Shown: positions 24,624 through 35,925, numbered from the stretch's first letter. The stretch: 64,000 nt of DNA from Ustilaginoidea virens (GCF_000687475.1 NC_057316.1:4030001-4094000); one strand, 5' to 3'. The notes: generated by a model not told the origin, from the sequence alone. Made by a program: numbers and translations.

Positions 24624-25934
24624 ATGGCGACCGATAAGATCACCTTTCTCACCAACTGGTAGGACCGTGACGGAACCCGGCTTGCTTGCGCATCTGGCTG
24701 GCCATGACACTGACGTGACGCTGTACTTGCACTTGACAGGCATGCTACGCCTTACCACGCTCCGCTGTATTTGGCCCAAGCCAAGGGCTTCTTCAAGGAA
24801 GAAGGCATCAAGGTGGCCCTGCTGGAGCCTAACGATCCAAGCGTGAGCTATGCAAAACCCTGCCTGATCTCTGTCCCGGGTGGACGCGGTCAGCTAACTC
24901 TGCAAACCAACCCCACTAGGACGTCACGGAGATTATCGGCAGCGGCAAAGTCGATTTAGGCTTCAAGGCCATGATTCACACTCTAGCTGCAAGTGAACCC
25001 CCCTCCTCCTTATCCTACCCGGCCAAAAATGCGATGGACGCATTTTGCACGATGCACTGCAATGCACTGCCGCTCCATCTTAAGGCGAGGTGCTGACAAG
25101 TTCCGGCTGCAGGCCAAGGCTCGCAACTTTCCCGTCGTGTCCATCGGCAGCTTGCTGGACGAACCTTTTACCGGCGTCATCTACCTCGAAGAGTCCGGCA
25201 TCACGACCGACTTCCGGTCTCTCAAAGGCAAGCGCATCGGCTACGTCGGCGAGTTTGGCAAGATCCAAATCGACGAACTGACGTCCCACTACGGCCTGAC
25301 CCCGGACGACTACACCGCTGTAAGGTGCGGCATGAACGTCTCCAAGGCAATCATGCAGGGACATGTCGACGCCGGCATTGGTCTCGACAACGTGCAGATG
25401 GTTGAGCTGGAAGAGTGGCTCGCCAGCCAGGGCCGCGACAAGTCTGGAGTGCGCATGCTGCGCATCGACGAGCTTGCCGAGCTCGGCTGCTGCTGCTTCT
25501 GCTCCATCCTGTACATTGGCAACGAGACCTTTGTGTCCAACAACCCGGAAAAGGTGCGCGCCTTCATGCGTGCCGTCAAGCGGGCCACCGACTTTGTCCT
25601 TTCCGACCCCCGCCAAGCCTGGGATGAGTACGTCGACTTCAAACCCGCCATGAAGTCGCCGCTCAACTGGAAGATGTTTGAGCGCAGCTACGCCTACTTT
25701 TCGCAAGACTTGAAGAATGTGCGGCGAGACTGGGACAAGGTGACCAAGTACGGCAAGAGGCTGGGTGTGCTGAGCCCCGACTTTGAGCCCAACTACACCA
25801 ACGAGTTTCTCACCTGGACTCTCGAGCCTGACTCTGCGGACCCCACGGGGGATCAGAAGCGCATGGTCGAGCTGCAGTGCCATGTTGCTCGCTGCGGTGG
25901 TTTCCGCCGCCTGCCCGGCGCTGTGGGGGCTTGA
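24624..25934 (+). CDS. THI5: HMP-phosphate synthase Thi5/Nmt1 (thiamine pyrimidine)
   Basis: Four exons, 24624-24658, 24740-24842, 24920-24988 and 25113-25934, give 342 aa, the normal size. Thi5 makes the HMP-P pyrimidine of thiamine from its own active-site His and bound PLP, using iron, as a single-turnover enzyme. Visible marks: N-terminal [20 protein letters not shown], the Lys and His in [11 protein letters not shown] (Lys62/His66 of the Candida enzyme by family knowledge), and the iron-binding CCCFC in [14 protein letters not shown]. The third intron (24989-25112) appears to be GC-AG, with donor GCAAGT; only that choice keeps [12 protein letters not shown] in frame. The gene sits directly behind a TPP riboswitch, so repression by thiamine is expected. 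The last 15 residues are atypical but the stop is clean. Confidence 0.95.
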
Positions 25935-26509
25935 AAGACGTGGGATGGGGAGCCTGGAAAACGGCCCAAGTTGCCTCTTGCTCATTCTTTTCGTCTGGCA
26001 CAGGAGTGTCATGGCCTCTCTTACCAGACCAACTGGTTTTACTTTGTTGGTGGGATCCTGAACGGAGCGATTCGGAAACTGGCAAGGAATACGCTAGGTA
26101 GCTTGGGAACCAGCCAAGGCACAAGAAATGTGGTTCCTCCTGGCTTGACTTGGCTGGGCCACGGTTAAAACCTGAAAAAAAACCCTCCCCCCCCCTAAAA
26201 TAGCCTACTGGTAAAGTGCACGTCTCAAAACAAAAACGAATGCACAGTGTATTGGTTCAGACATGTGTCGTTGCGGTTATTGTTTCCATCCATGCACAAA
26301 GCAAGGCGCACCAAATAGCGCCCCGCCCAAAACACGTGAGCAACGGAGTGATGGGTGCGTGCGTCACGGTGCACGACAACGAAGCAGGACTGGGGAGGCG
26401 GCTTGATTGTGCCCACTCTGGTGTTCCGTGATGACGTAATGTGATTGGTGATTTGATGCCGGGGTACATCCGTAGACCTCAATAAACCACCCGATACTAC
26501 TCCGTAAAT

Positions 26510-26557
<48 letters not shown>

Positions 26558-26817
26558 GAATCATCTTTTACAAGCCGCCATAAATGCCAAAGGCACGGGA
26601 GCTTGTTCGCGGTGGGAGGGGTACTCAAGGAGTGAATGTTTCTTTTTTTCACAAAGAATCTATACTAGCGTGATGTAGGCTCGTGCCAAGTTACAAAGCA
26701 ACAAAGCATAAAAAAAAAAATAATAAGTAGCTAAATCAAATAAAAACTACAAATTAACAGATCCAGGGCACAATCGCCCGCAAGCTGGAAATACCGTGTC
26801 TATCAAACCGTCGCGAC
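25935..26817. other. intergenic, THI5 3' side, with CA microsatellite
   Basis: No gene is supported. A CA run lies at 26511-26557 and AT-rich sequence at 26640-26760, probably the 3' end of the minus-strand secreted-protein gene. Confidence 0.5.
26511..26557. repeat. CA dinucleotide microsatellite
   Basis: About 23 perfect CA units, directly preceded by a TACTCCGTA motif. Confidence 0.95.
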
Positions 26818-27368
26818 TTATTCGGCATGGGGCTTGGCAGGTGTAAGGCCAAAGGTAACTGCAACACTGGTCTCGTAGCATTCATGGTGACCCGCTCCCG
26901 GAGCATAGTGCTTGTCGCAGTTGGTGGGCATGGCGCCGGTGCCAGAGAAGTAGACGCTAGGGAAAGGAGTTAGCGAGGGAAGCAACGTCTCCGGAGAGAG
27001 CGGGGGAGGGAGGGCTAGACATACCCTTTACCGCGGTAGTGATGGATCTGGAGGGCGTATTTGAAGTCATGACCGTCGTACGGAATCAAAGCCCAGCTGT
27101 AGTCTGGTTTGGCGGAGCAGCGGACGGGGAATTTTGTATCCATCGGGAACGAGACGCCGCCATGCACGTCGCAGGCGTAGATCTGGTTTCCGAGTTGGAG
27201 ATTAAATCGGACCGAGTCGAGCTTGGTCAGGCCGTCCTTGTCAACCGTGTCACGGAGCACAAAGTCCACAATATCCACGTTTTCCACGGGCGGATTAGCA
27301 TCTGCGGCAGGAGCGGCGCTGACGGCGGCGGCGGCCAAGAGGGCGGTGATGGCGGCGATGGACTTCAT
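26818..27368 (-). CDS. Small secreted protein, four cysteines, unknown function
   Basis: Exons 27368-27025 and 26956-26818 give 160 aa. The first 18-19 residues (MKSIAAITALLAAAAVSA) are a clear signal peptide, followed by a short acidic stretch (DANPPVENVDIVDFVLRD). Four Cys remain (YACDV, VRCSA, TNCDK, HECYE), enough for two disulfides. No domain is recognised. Size, secretion and Cys content fit a cell-surface or effector-like protein, but this is only a class description. It lies next to the gene-poor stretch before the second secreted gene at 29754. Confidence 0.75.
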
Positions 27369-29753
27369 TTTGAAATGGAGAAGCGAGGAGACGACTGTTG
27401 ATGATGATGATGATGATGAAGCTGATTGCAGGTGAGAAAAAAAAAAAAAAAAGGCCAGCAACAGGTTCGACCTCGTGCCTTTTATACATGGAACGCGACA
27501 TGAGCTGAGCTCATGCTTGGTAATTAGATGATCCGGACGTGCCGCAATCCTGGCTAGTCACGAGCGATCCGTACTTGGGCCGCAGGGATGGAAGAGATGG
27601 AAACTGGCTGGCGAGACGAGGCGAGGCGAGGCGAGGCGATGGGATGCCGTATCGACATGCACACGATACCTTGTCGCCAGGGGCGCACGGATCCGACGGC
27701 CTCCGCCGTGGCTCACAAGCAACTGCCGAGACTCCCATCCGCGACGTCATAAATGTCCAGCCCAGCCGGTCTGCGACCGGGGGGGTCCCCCCTTCGGCTC
27801 GGTCACGTTTGTCGCGGAGCCTCGTACTCGCGGTGAAGCCATCACGGATTCACCGGCGCCCCGCCACGCCAGGGCAAAAGCCACAAGTTGGCCGAGTGGG
27901 TCGTTTCCAATATTGGGCCCCCCGTGGCTCGTATGCGAGGTTGCGTCACGCCCACACGGGAAAAAAAGGGAAAAAAGGTTTCGCTCTCGGGCGCCAGCGG
28001 GATTCGCGGCTCGTAACGCTGGGGGGTTCGAGGGGTACCCAGGGTGCTCAGCCCCAGCCTCCTTCGGTCCGCTTTTACGCGCCGGTCCGAGCCACCAAGG
28101 AGCGGATCCGAGGAGAGGACGGTGTGCGAACGAAGCGCTAGGTAGGGGGCTAACGACTGCGGGAGCCGTCGTATTCGCTAATTCCGAGCAGCCGTGCGTC
28201 TCGTCTGTCTCGTTGCCCGCGGCCGATGGACGTTGCCGTTGCTGCTGGGGGTGGTTCAGATCATCAGTCAGGTCAGTCAGGTCAGGTCAGTCAGGCCAGT
28301 CCAGGTTGTTTTGTTGGGTTGGGTGTTGTTTCTGGGTCCTACCGTCGGACGGTTGCCACGTGACGCAGATGAAATCAATAGCATCAATGCATCCGTCCAT
28401 CTGATTGATTGGCTGCGTGATCCACAGGAGGAAGGGGCACCTGGCTCGCCTCGCCTTCCTCCCGTCTGGTTCTTCTCCATGGCCTGCCTGCCTACCTCTA
28501 CCTCCTACACTCTCCAGGGACAGACAGCTGGAGGTCTTGCTTTGCTGTTGTGGTCAACAGGTACCTCGTCTACTACCTAAGGTAGGTACCTTGGGCAACG
28601 TAAGGCGCTTTTGTTCTCGCGCCCAATACATAACAGCAACCAGCCAGATCAAACGCGTTTGAGCCCCTTTTTACGTGCTTACAATCCAAAGCCGTGGCCG
28701 TGCGTCAAGCGCCCATGAAAGTGCTCGCGAGGCAAGTAGCGAAGCAGAGGGCCCGACAAGCCCGCCCACGAGTCAACGACGGTTCAACGTGCACGGTCTG
28801 GCTGCCTGCCTTGCGGCTTTACTGGGGCTTTGTATACTGCGACTATGCTCAAGGTACCTGGTAGATAGCGACATACCAGGTACCTAACCTAACCTAAACC
28901 AGCACAACCTAGCACGCAACACTATTATTAGAAAGAGAAAACTTAAAAGATTACTATTACTGTTGATATTAACCTACTGCCCTTTACTACTGCCTTATCT
29001 TACCGCCTTATTGTTCAACGCAACGCAACGCAACGCAACGCAACGCACGCGCCACCAATTTATTTATTTATACGAAAAAGTACAATGTTCCGACACGTTA
29101 CCAACTTTATCGACCAATTCCTAACCGATCCGGAGAGGATGTCTCCACCGGACGCCCCATTGTATCTTGGATGGGGAAAGCGGGACAGAGCCACGCCCTT
29201 CGCGGGCGCACTAGCAGGTATGTTGTTGCACGTGCCTTTCGGTTTCTTCGCAAGTCTCCATCCAGGCAAAGAAAGCTCCGCTTTCCCCATGATGACATAC
29301 TCTAGGTACTCGGTAGACTGTAGACTGCGGGCGGTTCGTTGCTTTCAATACGTCATCGAGGTCCAGGACGTTTGGCATCGTGCGAGATCTTGGCTTACCC
29401 TGCGGCGTCATGTTCGTACTGCAGCTCATCTAACTACCTCGAGAAAGGGTTTTTGACTTGAAGTGAAAAAATGCGGCAAAGAAGGGGGCCAGCTTGGTTT
29501 ATGCGCTCACATTCAGTTAAAGTTTTACGTGCGCGCGGTCGCTGTCGACTCAGCGCGCGTCGGAACGGCCCAGCCTCTCTGTATAAAAGGACTCTTGTTT
29601 TTCCTCAAAATACACTCTCATTCATTCATTCACTCATTCAGTCAGTCATCCATTCATTCGACGCTCGTTGGCAACTGCCTGGCCGCAGCGCCCCGGTTTC
29701 CTTTGCCGCCATCGATATACACCACCGTTCCGTTCCGGACCTCAAACGCTACA
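27369..29753. other. gene-free stretch between two secreted-protein genes
   Basis: No protein-like frame is convincing. The 200-codon frame at 27539-28141 is basic low complexity. 27770-28200 is strikingly GC-rich, with a near-perfect hairpin at 27775-27804, and could be a fragment of a mobile element. Later parts hold TCAGG repeats (28265-28300), GGTACC clusters (28560-28592, 28853-28893) and a CAACG tandem (29020-29050). The last 200 bases, including TATAAAAG at 29582, look like the promoter of the CVNH gene. Confidence 0.45.
29582..29589 (+). promoter_or_regulatory. TATA-like box of the CVNH gene
   Basis: TATAAAAG lies 172 bases before the ATG at 29754 and is followed by a C/T-rich leader with ATTCATTC repeats. 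Placement suits a fungal core promoter for a strongly expressed secreted protein; this is inference. Confidence 0.4.
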
Positions 29754-30332
29754 ATGAAAGCCGTAGCCGTGGCAGCCGTCCTTTCGCCGGCATTCGCTCT
29801 TGCGTCGCCGCGTTTAGGCCTTGATGTGGAATCCGGAGCCACTCACGTCCTCATGTCGCGAGATCCGCTTATTGAAAACTCGTGCAAGGATCTATCTCTG
29901 TCCAGTGACCATACGGTTCTCAATGGCCAATGCCTCAATTCAAAGAACCAGTGGCAATCAACCAGTATTGGTCTCTCTACTTGCATAGCAAACAACGACG
30001 GAGTTTTGCGGCCTGCCAGGGGGTAGGTTGCCGCTTTGCCGCGTAAAATCACGTCCCTATGCAATATGAGAGTGCTAATACCTACCTACCTACCCAGGGG
30101 ACAATTTGCTGTCTCTTGCGACATGAGACACTGCGGCCTTCTTAAACCCGGGACTAAATACGTCTTCGCTTGCGATTCTTGCAAGAATTTTGCAGGGGAG
30201 TTAGGCCATACTAGCATTGAGTTGGGTTCGTACAACTGCCATAATTATTCATCACCTCATGTTGTCTTGGCTAATGAGATGATAGATATGGCTGTATATA
30301 ATCTCTGGGGCAACTTCCATTGCTCAGCCTGA
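29754..30332 (+). CDS. Secreted cyanovirin-N-like (CVNH) lectin
   Basis: Exons 29754-30022 and 30098-30332 give 167 aa. A hydrophobic N-terminus (MKAVAVAAVLSPAFALA) is a likely signal peptide. From about residue 40 two CVNH-type repeats can be read: SCKDLSL, LNGQCLN, TSIGLSTCIANNDGVL, GQFAVSC; then YVFACDSCKN, HTSIELGSYNCHNYSS and a final NLWGNFHC. This is the fold's pattern of Cys after the strand turn, T-S-I-x-L and N-x-D/N-G. CVNH proteins bind high-mannose glycans. Most fungal members lack a signal peptide, so secretion makes this one notable. Sugar-binding residues cannot be judged by eye. Confidence 0.7.
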
Positions 30333-30784
30333 TTCTGAGCGGGATCCTTTTCTTCTTCTCTCTTCTTCTCTCTTCCTCTTTTTTTCCCCCTCTCTTTTTC
30401 CTTTTTTAAAAAGAAAACGGCAGTTTGTTATTTTGCCGTGGCAAATCCTGGAGCCGAGAGATTGGAAAGGCTCTTTGATGAGGCTGAGGCGATGCGGGTC
30501 CGTTTCTGGGGTGCAGCCAATCGGATTGCACCATCCTGTCTGTTCTCCGTAAACGGTGTTAGACGCTGTAGAGCTAGCCGCACCAGCCAATGAAAAAAAA
30601 ATGTATAGAATCCCCCGGTGAAAAAACCCCCCAGTGAAAAAACCCACGGTGCCTTCAACAAATCAAAACGCGCGGCCCCACCAAGCCGGCAACAACAACA
30701 TACATTCGCTGTTCCGTGCGAATCCCGCCATGGTGACCACCACCACCGCCAACTCGTGACGGGCACCTTTCTTTGCGCGCCGCC
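30333..30784. other. CVNH 3' end and GPN2 promoter
   Basis: A polypyrimidine tract at 30350-30405 probably belongs to the CVNH 3' end. The rest leads into GPN2, with CCGCCATG around the ATG at 30785. No gene seen. Confidence 0.5.
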
Positions 30785-32112
30785 ATGCCCTTTGCACAGC
30801 TGGTTCTCGGCAGCCCGGGCTCTGGCAAGAGCACCTACTGCGATGGAAGTAAGTGCCCAGTTTGTTGACCCGTCTTCGCCGGCCCTTTGGTCCAGAGGAC
30901 CCCCGTCTGGTGCGACGAGACTGTCTCCTAGCGTCGCGGGGGGGGGGAGGGGGGCTAAATCTCTCACTCTCTCACTCTCTCTCTCTCTCTCTTTCTCTCT
31001 GTGCCGCACCCCCAGTGCATCAGTTCATGGGCGCCATCGGGCGAGCATGCTCCGTCGTCAACCTCGACCCTGCCAACGACCACACGAGCTACCCTTGCGC
31101 CCTCGATATCCGAACCCTCGTCAAGCTGGAAGACGTCATGCGGCAAGACCAGCTGGGGCCCAACGGCGGCATCTTGTACGCCCTCGAGGAGCTGGAGCAC
31201 AATGTGGACTGGCTGCAGGATGGCCTGAGGGAGCTCGGCGACGACTACGTCTTGTTCGACTGTCCGGGGCAGGTTGAGCTGTACACGCATCACGCGTCGC
31301 TGCGCAACATATTTTACAAGCTTCAGAGGTCGGGATTCAGGGTACGTAATCCGGCTGTAAATCTTTGCCTGTCCGTTGCCGCAGGCCTGGTTAACACCTT
31401 CCTTCTGTCTGCCAAGTTTGTCTGCGTGCACTTGTCCGACTCCATCTGCCTGACTCAACCGTCCTTGTACGTTTCCAACGTCCTCTTGTCCCTCCGGGCC
31501 ATGATCCAGATGGACATGCCGCATGTAAACGTGCTGTCCAAAATCGACAAGGTGTCTCTGTACGACGAGCTGCCCTTCAACCTCGACTTCTATACCGACG
31601 TCGACGACCTGACACATCTGACACCATTTCTGGAAGCTGAATCGCCGGCTCTCCGCAGCGAAAAGTTTGCCGGACTCAACGAGGCCATTGCCAAGATGAT
31701 TGAGAGCTACGGGCTGGTGCGCTACGAGGTGCTCGCCGTCGAGAACAAGAGGAGCATGATGCATGTGCTCCGCGTCATTGACAGAGCCGGCGGGTACGTC
31801 TTTGGCGGGGCCGAAGGCGCCAATGACACCATATGGGCTGTGGCGATGCGCAACGAAGCCTCCATGATGGACGTTCAAGACGTACAGGAGCGGTGGATCG
31901 ATGCCAAGGATGAGTACGATCGATTGGAGCGAGAAGCTGACGAGGAGCAAGCGAAACTGGCCGAGGAGCAGGGCACGGAGCCGGAAACGCCAGCTCCCTC
32001 GAACCCGTCTTGGCCGGCCGCGGTGCAGGGGGGGGGTACGGATCCTTATGCTGATTTCGGGGACATGTCGATTCCATCTAGCAGCGGAATCAGAGTCGTT
32101 CGGAAAAATTGA
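30785..32112 (+). CDS. GPN2: GPN-loop GTPase 2 (RNA polymerase assembly)
   Basis: Exons 30785-30848, 31016-31341 and 31417-32112 give 361 aa. The P-loop is LVLGSPGSGKSTYCDG, the GPN motif sits in QLGPNGGILYALEELE, DDYVLFDCPGQVELYTHH covers the G3 region and HVNVLSKIDK the G4 base-recognition motif. GPN GTPases help assemble and import RNA polymerases II and III. The C-terminal 70 residues are acidic, Pro-rich and unconserved, usual for fungal GPN2. Intron 1 is CT-rich. Intron 2 (31342-31416) is exactly 75 nt without a stop, so retention would add 25 residues; the family alignment (GFR-FVCVHLSDS) says it is spliced. It converges on POP5 with only 64 bases between stops. Confidence 0.95.
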
Positions 32113-32122
32113 TACCCTCTTG

Positions 32123-32156
<34 letters not shown>

Positions 32157-32176
32157 TTTTTTTTTTTTTTTTTCCC
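32113..32176. repeat. CT and T tract between convergent stops
   Basis: A CT dinucleotide run (about 32123-32148) merges into a T run of about 25 bases ending at 32173. It must serve as the 3' untranslated DNA of both GPN2 and POP5. Confidence 0.85.
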
Positions 32177-32880
32177 TCAACCAGCCTCTTCCTGCATGTC
32201 CGACATGTCTTTCACCTCTGGGCTCTCCTTGTCCACGATATCGAGCAAGGGCTCCCTCTGCTGGAACCATGATGATTGCGAAAGCTGCGACGCAGCATCT
32301 GAACGCTGCTTGACTTCCAGGAGGAGCTGCCTCGCCTGGCGGATAGCCTCTTCTTCCACTTTCCGGATGGTGCCGCTGACGCGCACGACGCGGAAAATGC
32401 AGGGTCGCCCGTCTTTGGTGGGAATGCGGTCCATGCAAGTCAACGCGGACCACAGCATCCGGTAATGAGCTCTAGGGCACCTCAGGATGAAAGTAGACGT
32501 GGCAAGAGACAGGTATTTGACTGAAAAAACGAGAGTGGCAGGGTCAGCGTGACTGGATATCCGTAGCAAAGGGATTGATTGTAGATGTCTTCTTCTTTTT
32601 CTACTTCTTCTTTTTTTTTTTTTTTTTGCCCCTGCTTTCAAAACGTGTGGCACGACTCCTCCTTACCTGATAGTGTTCCTTCAAACGCCCCCAAGCCACA
32701 GTCGCCGAACAAAAGCGCAACGTGCGCCCTGATCCCTTTCAGCAGAGCCTGGGGCGTCAGCGTCTCCCGAGTCGGTTGGTGCTGAACCACGAGACTGGGG
32801 ACGTTGTGCGTGGCGGCGTTTTTGGCGTCGGGGGGGTAGATGATGTTGACGAGTAGGTACCGTTCCTTGATGCGAACCAT
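32177..32880 (-). CDS. POP5: RNase P/MRP protein subunit Pop5
   Basis: Exons 32880-32667 and 32520-32177 give 185 aa, near the yeast length. The start MVRIKERYLLVNIIYP is the signature N-terminus of Pop5. LLFGDCGLGAFEGTLS-VKYLSL and the later RVVRVSGTIRKVEEEAIRQA are the conserved core strands and helix of the family. Pop5 binds the catalytic RNA of RNase P (tRNA 5' maturation) and RNase MRP (rRNA processing) in the nucleus or nucleolus. The C-terminus is acidic and Gln-rich, as in other fungi. It is divergent from CNXE, sharing a 431-base upstream region. Confidence 0.95.
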
Positions 32881-33311
32881 GATGGAGGATTGTTGGGCTG
32901 GATATGAAGGCTTGCTGCCGGTGCGCGTGCGTGCGCATGCGCGGTGTGAGAGGATGAGAGGATCGAGAAATATGCTGCGTACAGTACTGTACGTACTGTA
33001 CGTATGTACTATACGTACTGTACCGTGCCTAGGCGGAGTCGTAGGTACTGCACCAGACCTGATGGGGCAAAGCCGCCACTTGGTTAGGTACCGGGTAGGC
33101 GGCTTAGTGGGTGGGTACATGTTCAAAATGTCAAGGGGACTTGACTTGGTCTGGGAACAAGTCGGCATCCAGAGTCGAGTCGTTCATCAGTTGCAGTTGC
33201 AAAGCTGCTTCGCATCCTTTTCCGACAGACCAGACTCTCTGCTTGCTCACTCCCGCGACATCTCGACCCTCCCCTGATCTGGCTGATCGAGTCTCCGGAC
33301 AAACCATCCAA
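32881..33311. promoter_or_regulatory. Divergent promoter region of POP5 and CNXE
   Basis: The 431 bases between the two start codons contain overlapping palindromic TACTGTACGTACTGTACG units at about 32975-33020 and GGTACC sequences. Both genes must be driven from here. Confidence 0.55.
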
Positions 33312-35589
33312 ATGGACGACAGCCCGTTGACCGCCGCGATCCTCATTGTCTCCACGACAGCAGCCACAGACCCATCCACCGATGCGTCGGCCTCCGTCCT
33401 TCGCCGCGTCTTGGGCGACCAAGGCGGCAAATGGACCGTTTCGGCAGAGGCCATCGTCTCGGACCACTCGCCCGCCATCCAGAGGCAGATCCTGCACTGG
33501 GCGGACCGCCCCGATGCCCCAAACCTGATCATCACGACCGGCGGCACGGGATTCGCCGTGGCCGACGGCACTCCAGAGGTGAACGAAACCATTGAGCCGT
33601 GCCGTGTGACGTGTGACGCGGGCGTTGGTGTGCAAAAGCCGCAGAAGATGCCGTATTGACCGGGCTCTCTCCCCCCCCCCCCCTCCCAGGCTGTCCACCC
33701 GCTTCTTCACAAGCAGGCCCCGGGGTTGGTCCATGCTATGCTGTCCTCGTCGCTTGCGGTGACGCCATGTAAGTCGGTCGGGGGGGTGGCGCACACCCGC
33801 TTCGGGCTCTCATCCTGCCCGTGTTCTGGCTTTCCAATCAGCCGTGCGTGTTCCAGCTGACAAAAACCCCCTCAACCAAGTTGCCATGATGTCCAGGCCG
33901 GCGGCTGGCGTGAGGAACAAATCCCTCGTCGTGACCCTGCCTGGGTCTCCCAAGGGCGCCGGGGAGAATCTCCAAGCCATCATCAAGACCCTCCCGCATG
34001 CCTGTCTGCAGGCCTCGGGGGCAAACTCGCGAGCGTTGCATGCTGGGGGCCTGGCGAAGTTGGAGTCTGACGCGGGGATAAGCAGTCCAAGGGCCCAAGA
34101 TGGCCCATGCCACGACCACGACCACGACCGTCACCATCACCATCACCATCACCACCATCATCAGCATGACCCCCACGGCCACGGCCACGGCCACGGCCAC
34201 AGAACACCAGTGAGGCACACCAACCCCGACGCCCGAGCTCCTTTGTCCAATGACCCCGCGCTCGGCCCGACCCGCCGTCATCGGCAATCACCGTATCCAA
34301 TGCGCTCCGTGGAGGAGGCCCTGTCCCTCATCCTCGAACACACTCCACCCCCCGACACGTACACGAGTCCGGTAAGCGAAGAAATCATCGGATCGGTCCT
34401 GGCGCAAGACGTGACGGCCCAAGAAGACGTACCTTCCTTCCGCGCCAGCATAGTAGACGGCTACGCGGTGGTCGTCCCCAGGGACGGCAACATCAGGGGA
34501 ACGTTCCCGGTAGCGTCAGTGTCCCACGCTGCCCCCGGCGAGATCAAGCCGCTCAACGAGGGCGAAATCGCACGAGTCACCACTGGAGCTCCCCTCCCGC
34601 CCGGCGCCACGTCCGTCGTCATGGTCGAGGACACGATCCTCCAAACCGTGACCGACGACGGCAAGGAAGAGAAGGAGGTGGAGATCCAAGCCCAAGGCGT
34701 CAGGGAGGGTGACAACATCCGCGAGGTGGGCAGCGACATTGCCCGAGGGAGCGTGATACTCCAGAGTGGCGAGCAAATCTCCGGCACCGGCGGAGAAATC
34801 GGCCTGCTGGCTGCCGTTGGAGTGGCCGAGGCCAAGCTCTACCGCAAGCCCGTGTTGGGGATCCTGTCCACGGGAGACGAGATCGTAGAGCACGACCGAC
34901 CGGGACCCCTTGGTCTCGGGGAGGTTCGGGACACGAACAGAATCACGCTCATTTCCGCCGCGAAGCAATGGGGCTACGAGGTCATGGACCTGGGCATAGC
35001 GAGGGACAAGCCCGGCTCGCTCGAGGAAACCCTGCGCGGGGGGTTGCGGCAGGCCGACGTGTTGATCACCACGGGGGGCGTGTCCATGGGGGAGCTGGAC
35101 CTGCTGAAGCCGACGATTGAGCGGTCGCTCGGAGGAACCATTCACTTTGGCCGAGTGGCCATGAAGCCCGGCAAGCCCACGACATTTGCCACGGTCCCCG
35201 TCAAGGACAACAGCGGCCGGCGCGTGTCCAAGGTCGTGTTTTCCCTCCCGGGGAACCCGGCCTCTGCGCTTGTGACGTTTCACCTGTTTGTGCTGCCGTC
35301 ACTGCATCGACTATCCGGCGTGTCGCCAGCCGGCTTGCCCAAGGTCCCCGTCGTCCTGGGGCACGGGTTCCCCATGGATGCGAGGCCCGAGTATCACCGC
35401 GCCGTGGTGACAGTGGGCGGCGACGGGGTTCTGGTTGCCAACAGCACGAGCACGGGAGGGCAGCGAAGCTCCAAGGTGGGCAGTTTGCGGGCAGCCAATG
35501 CGTTGGTCTGCCTGCCCAGTGGGAAAGGCGAGATGGCAAAGGGATCCGTGGTCGATGCCTTGCTGATGAGCTCAGTTCGGCAGAGTTGA
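33312..35589 (+). CDS. cnxE: Gephyrin-like molybdenum cofactor synthase (MogA-MoeA fusion)
   Basis: Exons 33312-33578, 33690-33768 and 33881-35589 give 684 aa. The N-terminal G domain (residues 1-about 165) has LIITTGGTGFA and MMSRPAAGVRNKSLVVTLPGSPKGA, as in MogA and gephyrin; it adenylylates molybdopterin. The C-terminal E domain (about 215-684) has VDGYAVV, VTTGAPLPPGATSVVM, LITTGGVSMGELD and SLPGNPASALV, as in MoeA; it inserts molybdate. Domain order G-E equals gephyrin and Aspergillus CnxE, the reverse of plant Cnx1. The linker is unusual: alternating HD, a run of ten His, then HGHGHGH, which could bind metal. Moco serves nitrate reductase, xanthine dehydrogenase and sulfite oxidase. The intron 2 acceptor AAG was chosen because it restores TPFAMMSRP. 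Confidence 0.94.
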
Positions 35590-35881
35590 AAGCTGGGACG
35601 TGAACCGTCGTCATGAGAGGTTTTTTTTTTTTTACAACTACCAGCCGATGTATACATGCCGACTCCTGGGAAGGGTATGTATGGTACAGAAACGTGCGAA
35701 AAAAAGAAAAGAGAATATCCCATGGCTCAAGTGACCTTCCAAACGCCAGGACCAAATGTTGTTTTGTTTTCCGTAGTTTTACGCTCGGTGCCATGCAAGG
35801 ACGGGGCGTCTTTTTTTTTCGTCCCACAACGGGTCAAGACGGCATCCTGGGGTGAATTTATGCATCATGTGAGACGATGGT

Positions 35882-35925
<44 letters not shown>

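Noticed and set aside
25080..26012. 310-codon minus-strand frame
   Set aside because: Antisense of THI5; no motif of its own.
26195..26270. tRNA-like pattern: TAGCCTACTGGTAAAG then GGTTCAGAC
   Set aside because: A and B box spacing is plausible, but no acceptor or anticodon stem pairs; at most a decayed tRNA fragment.
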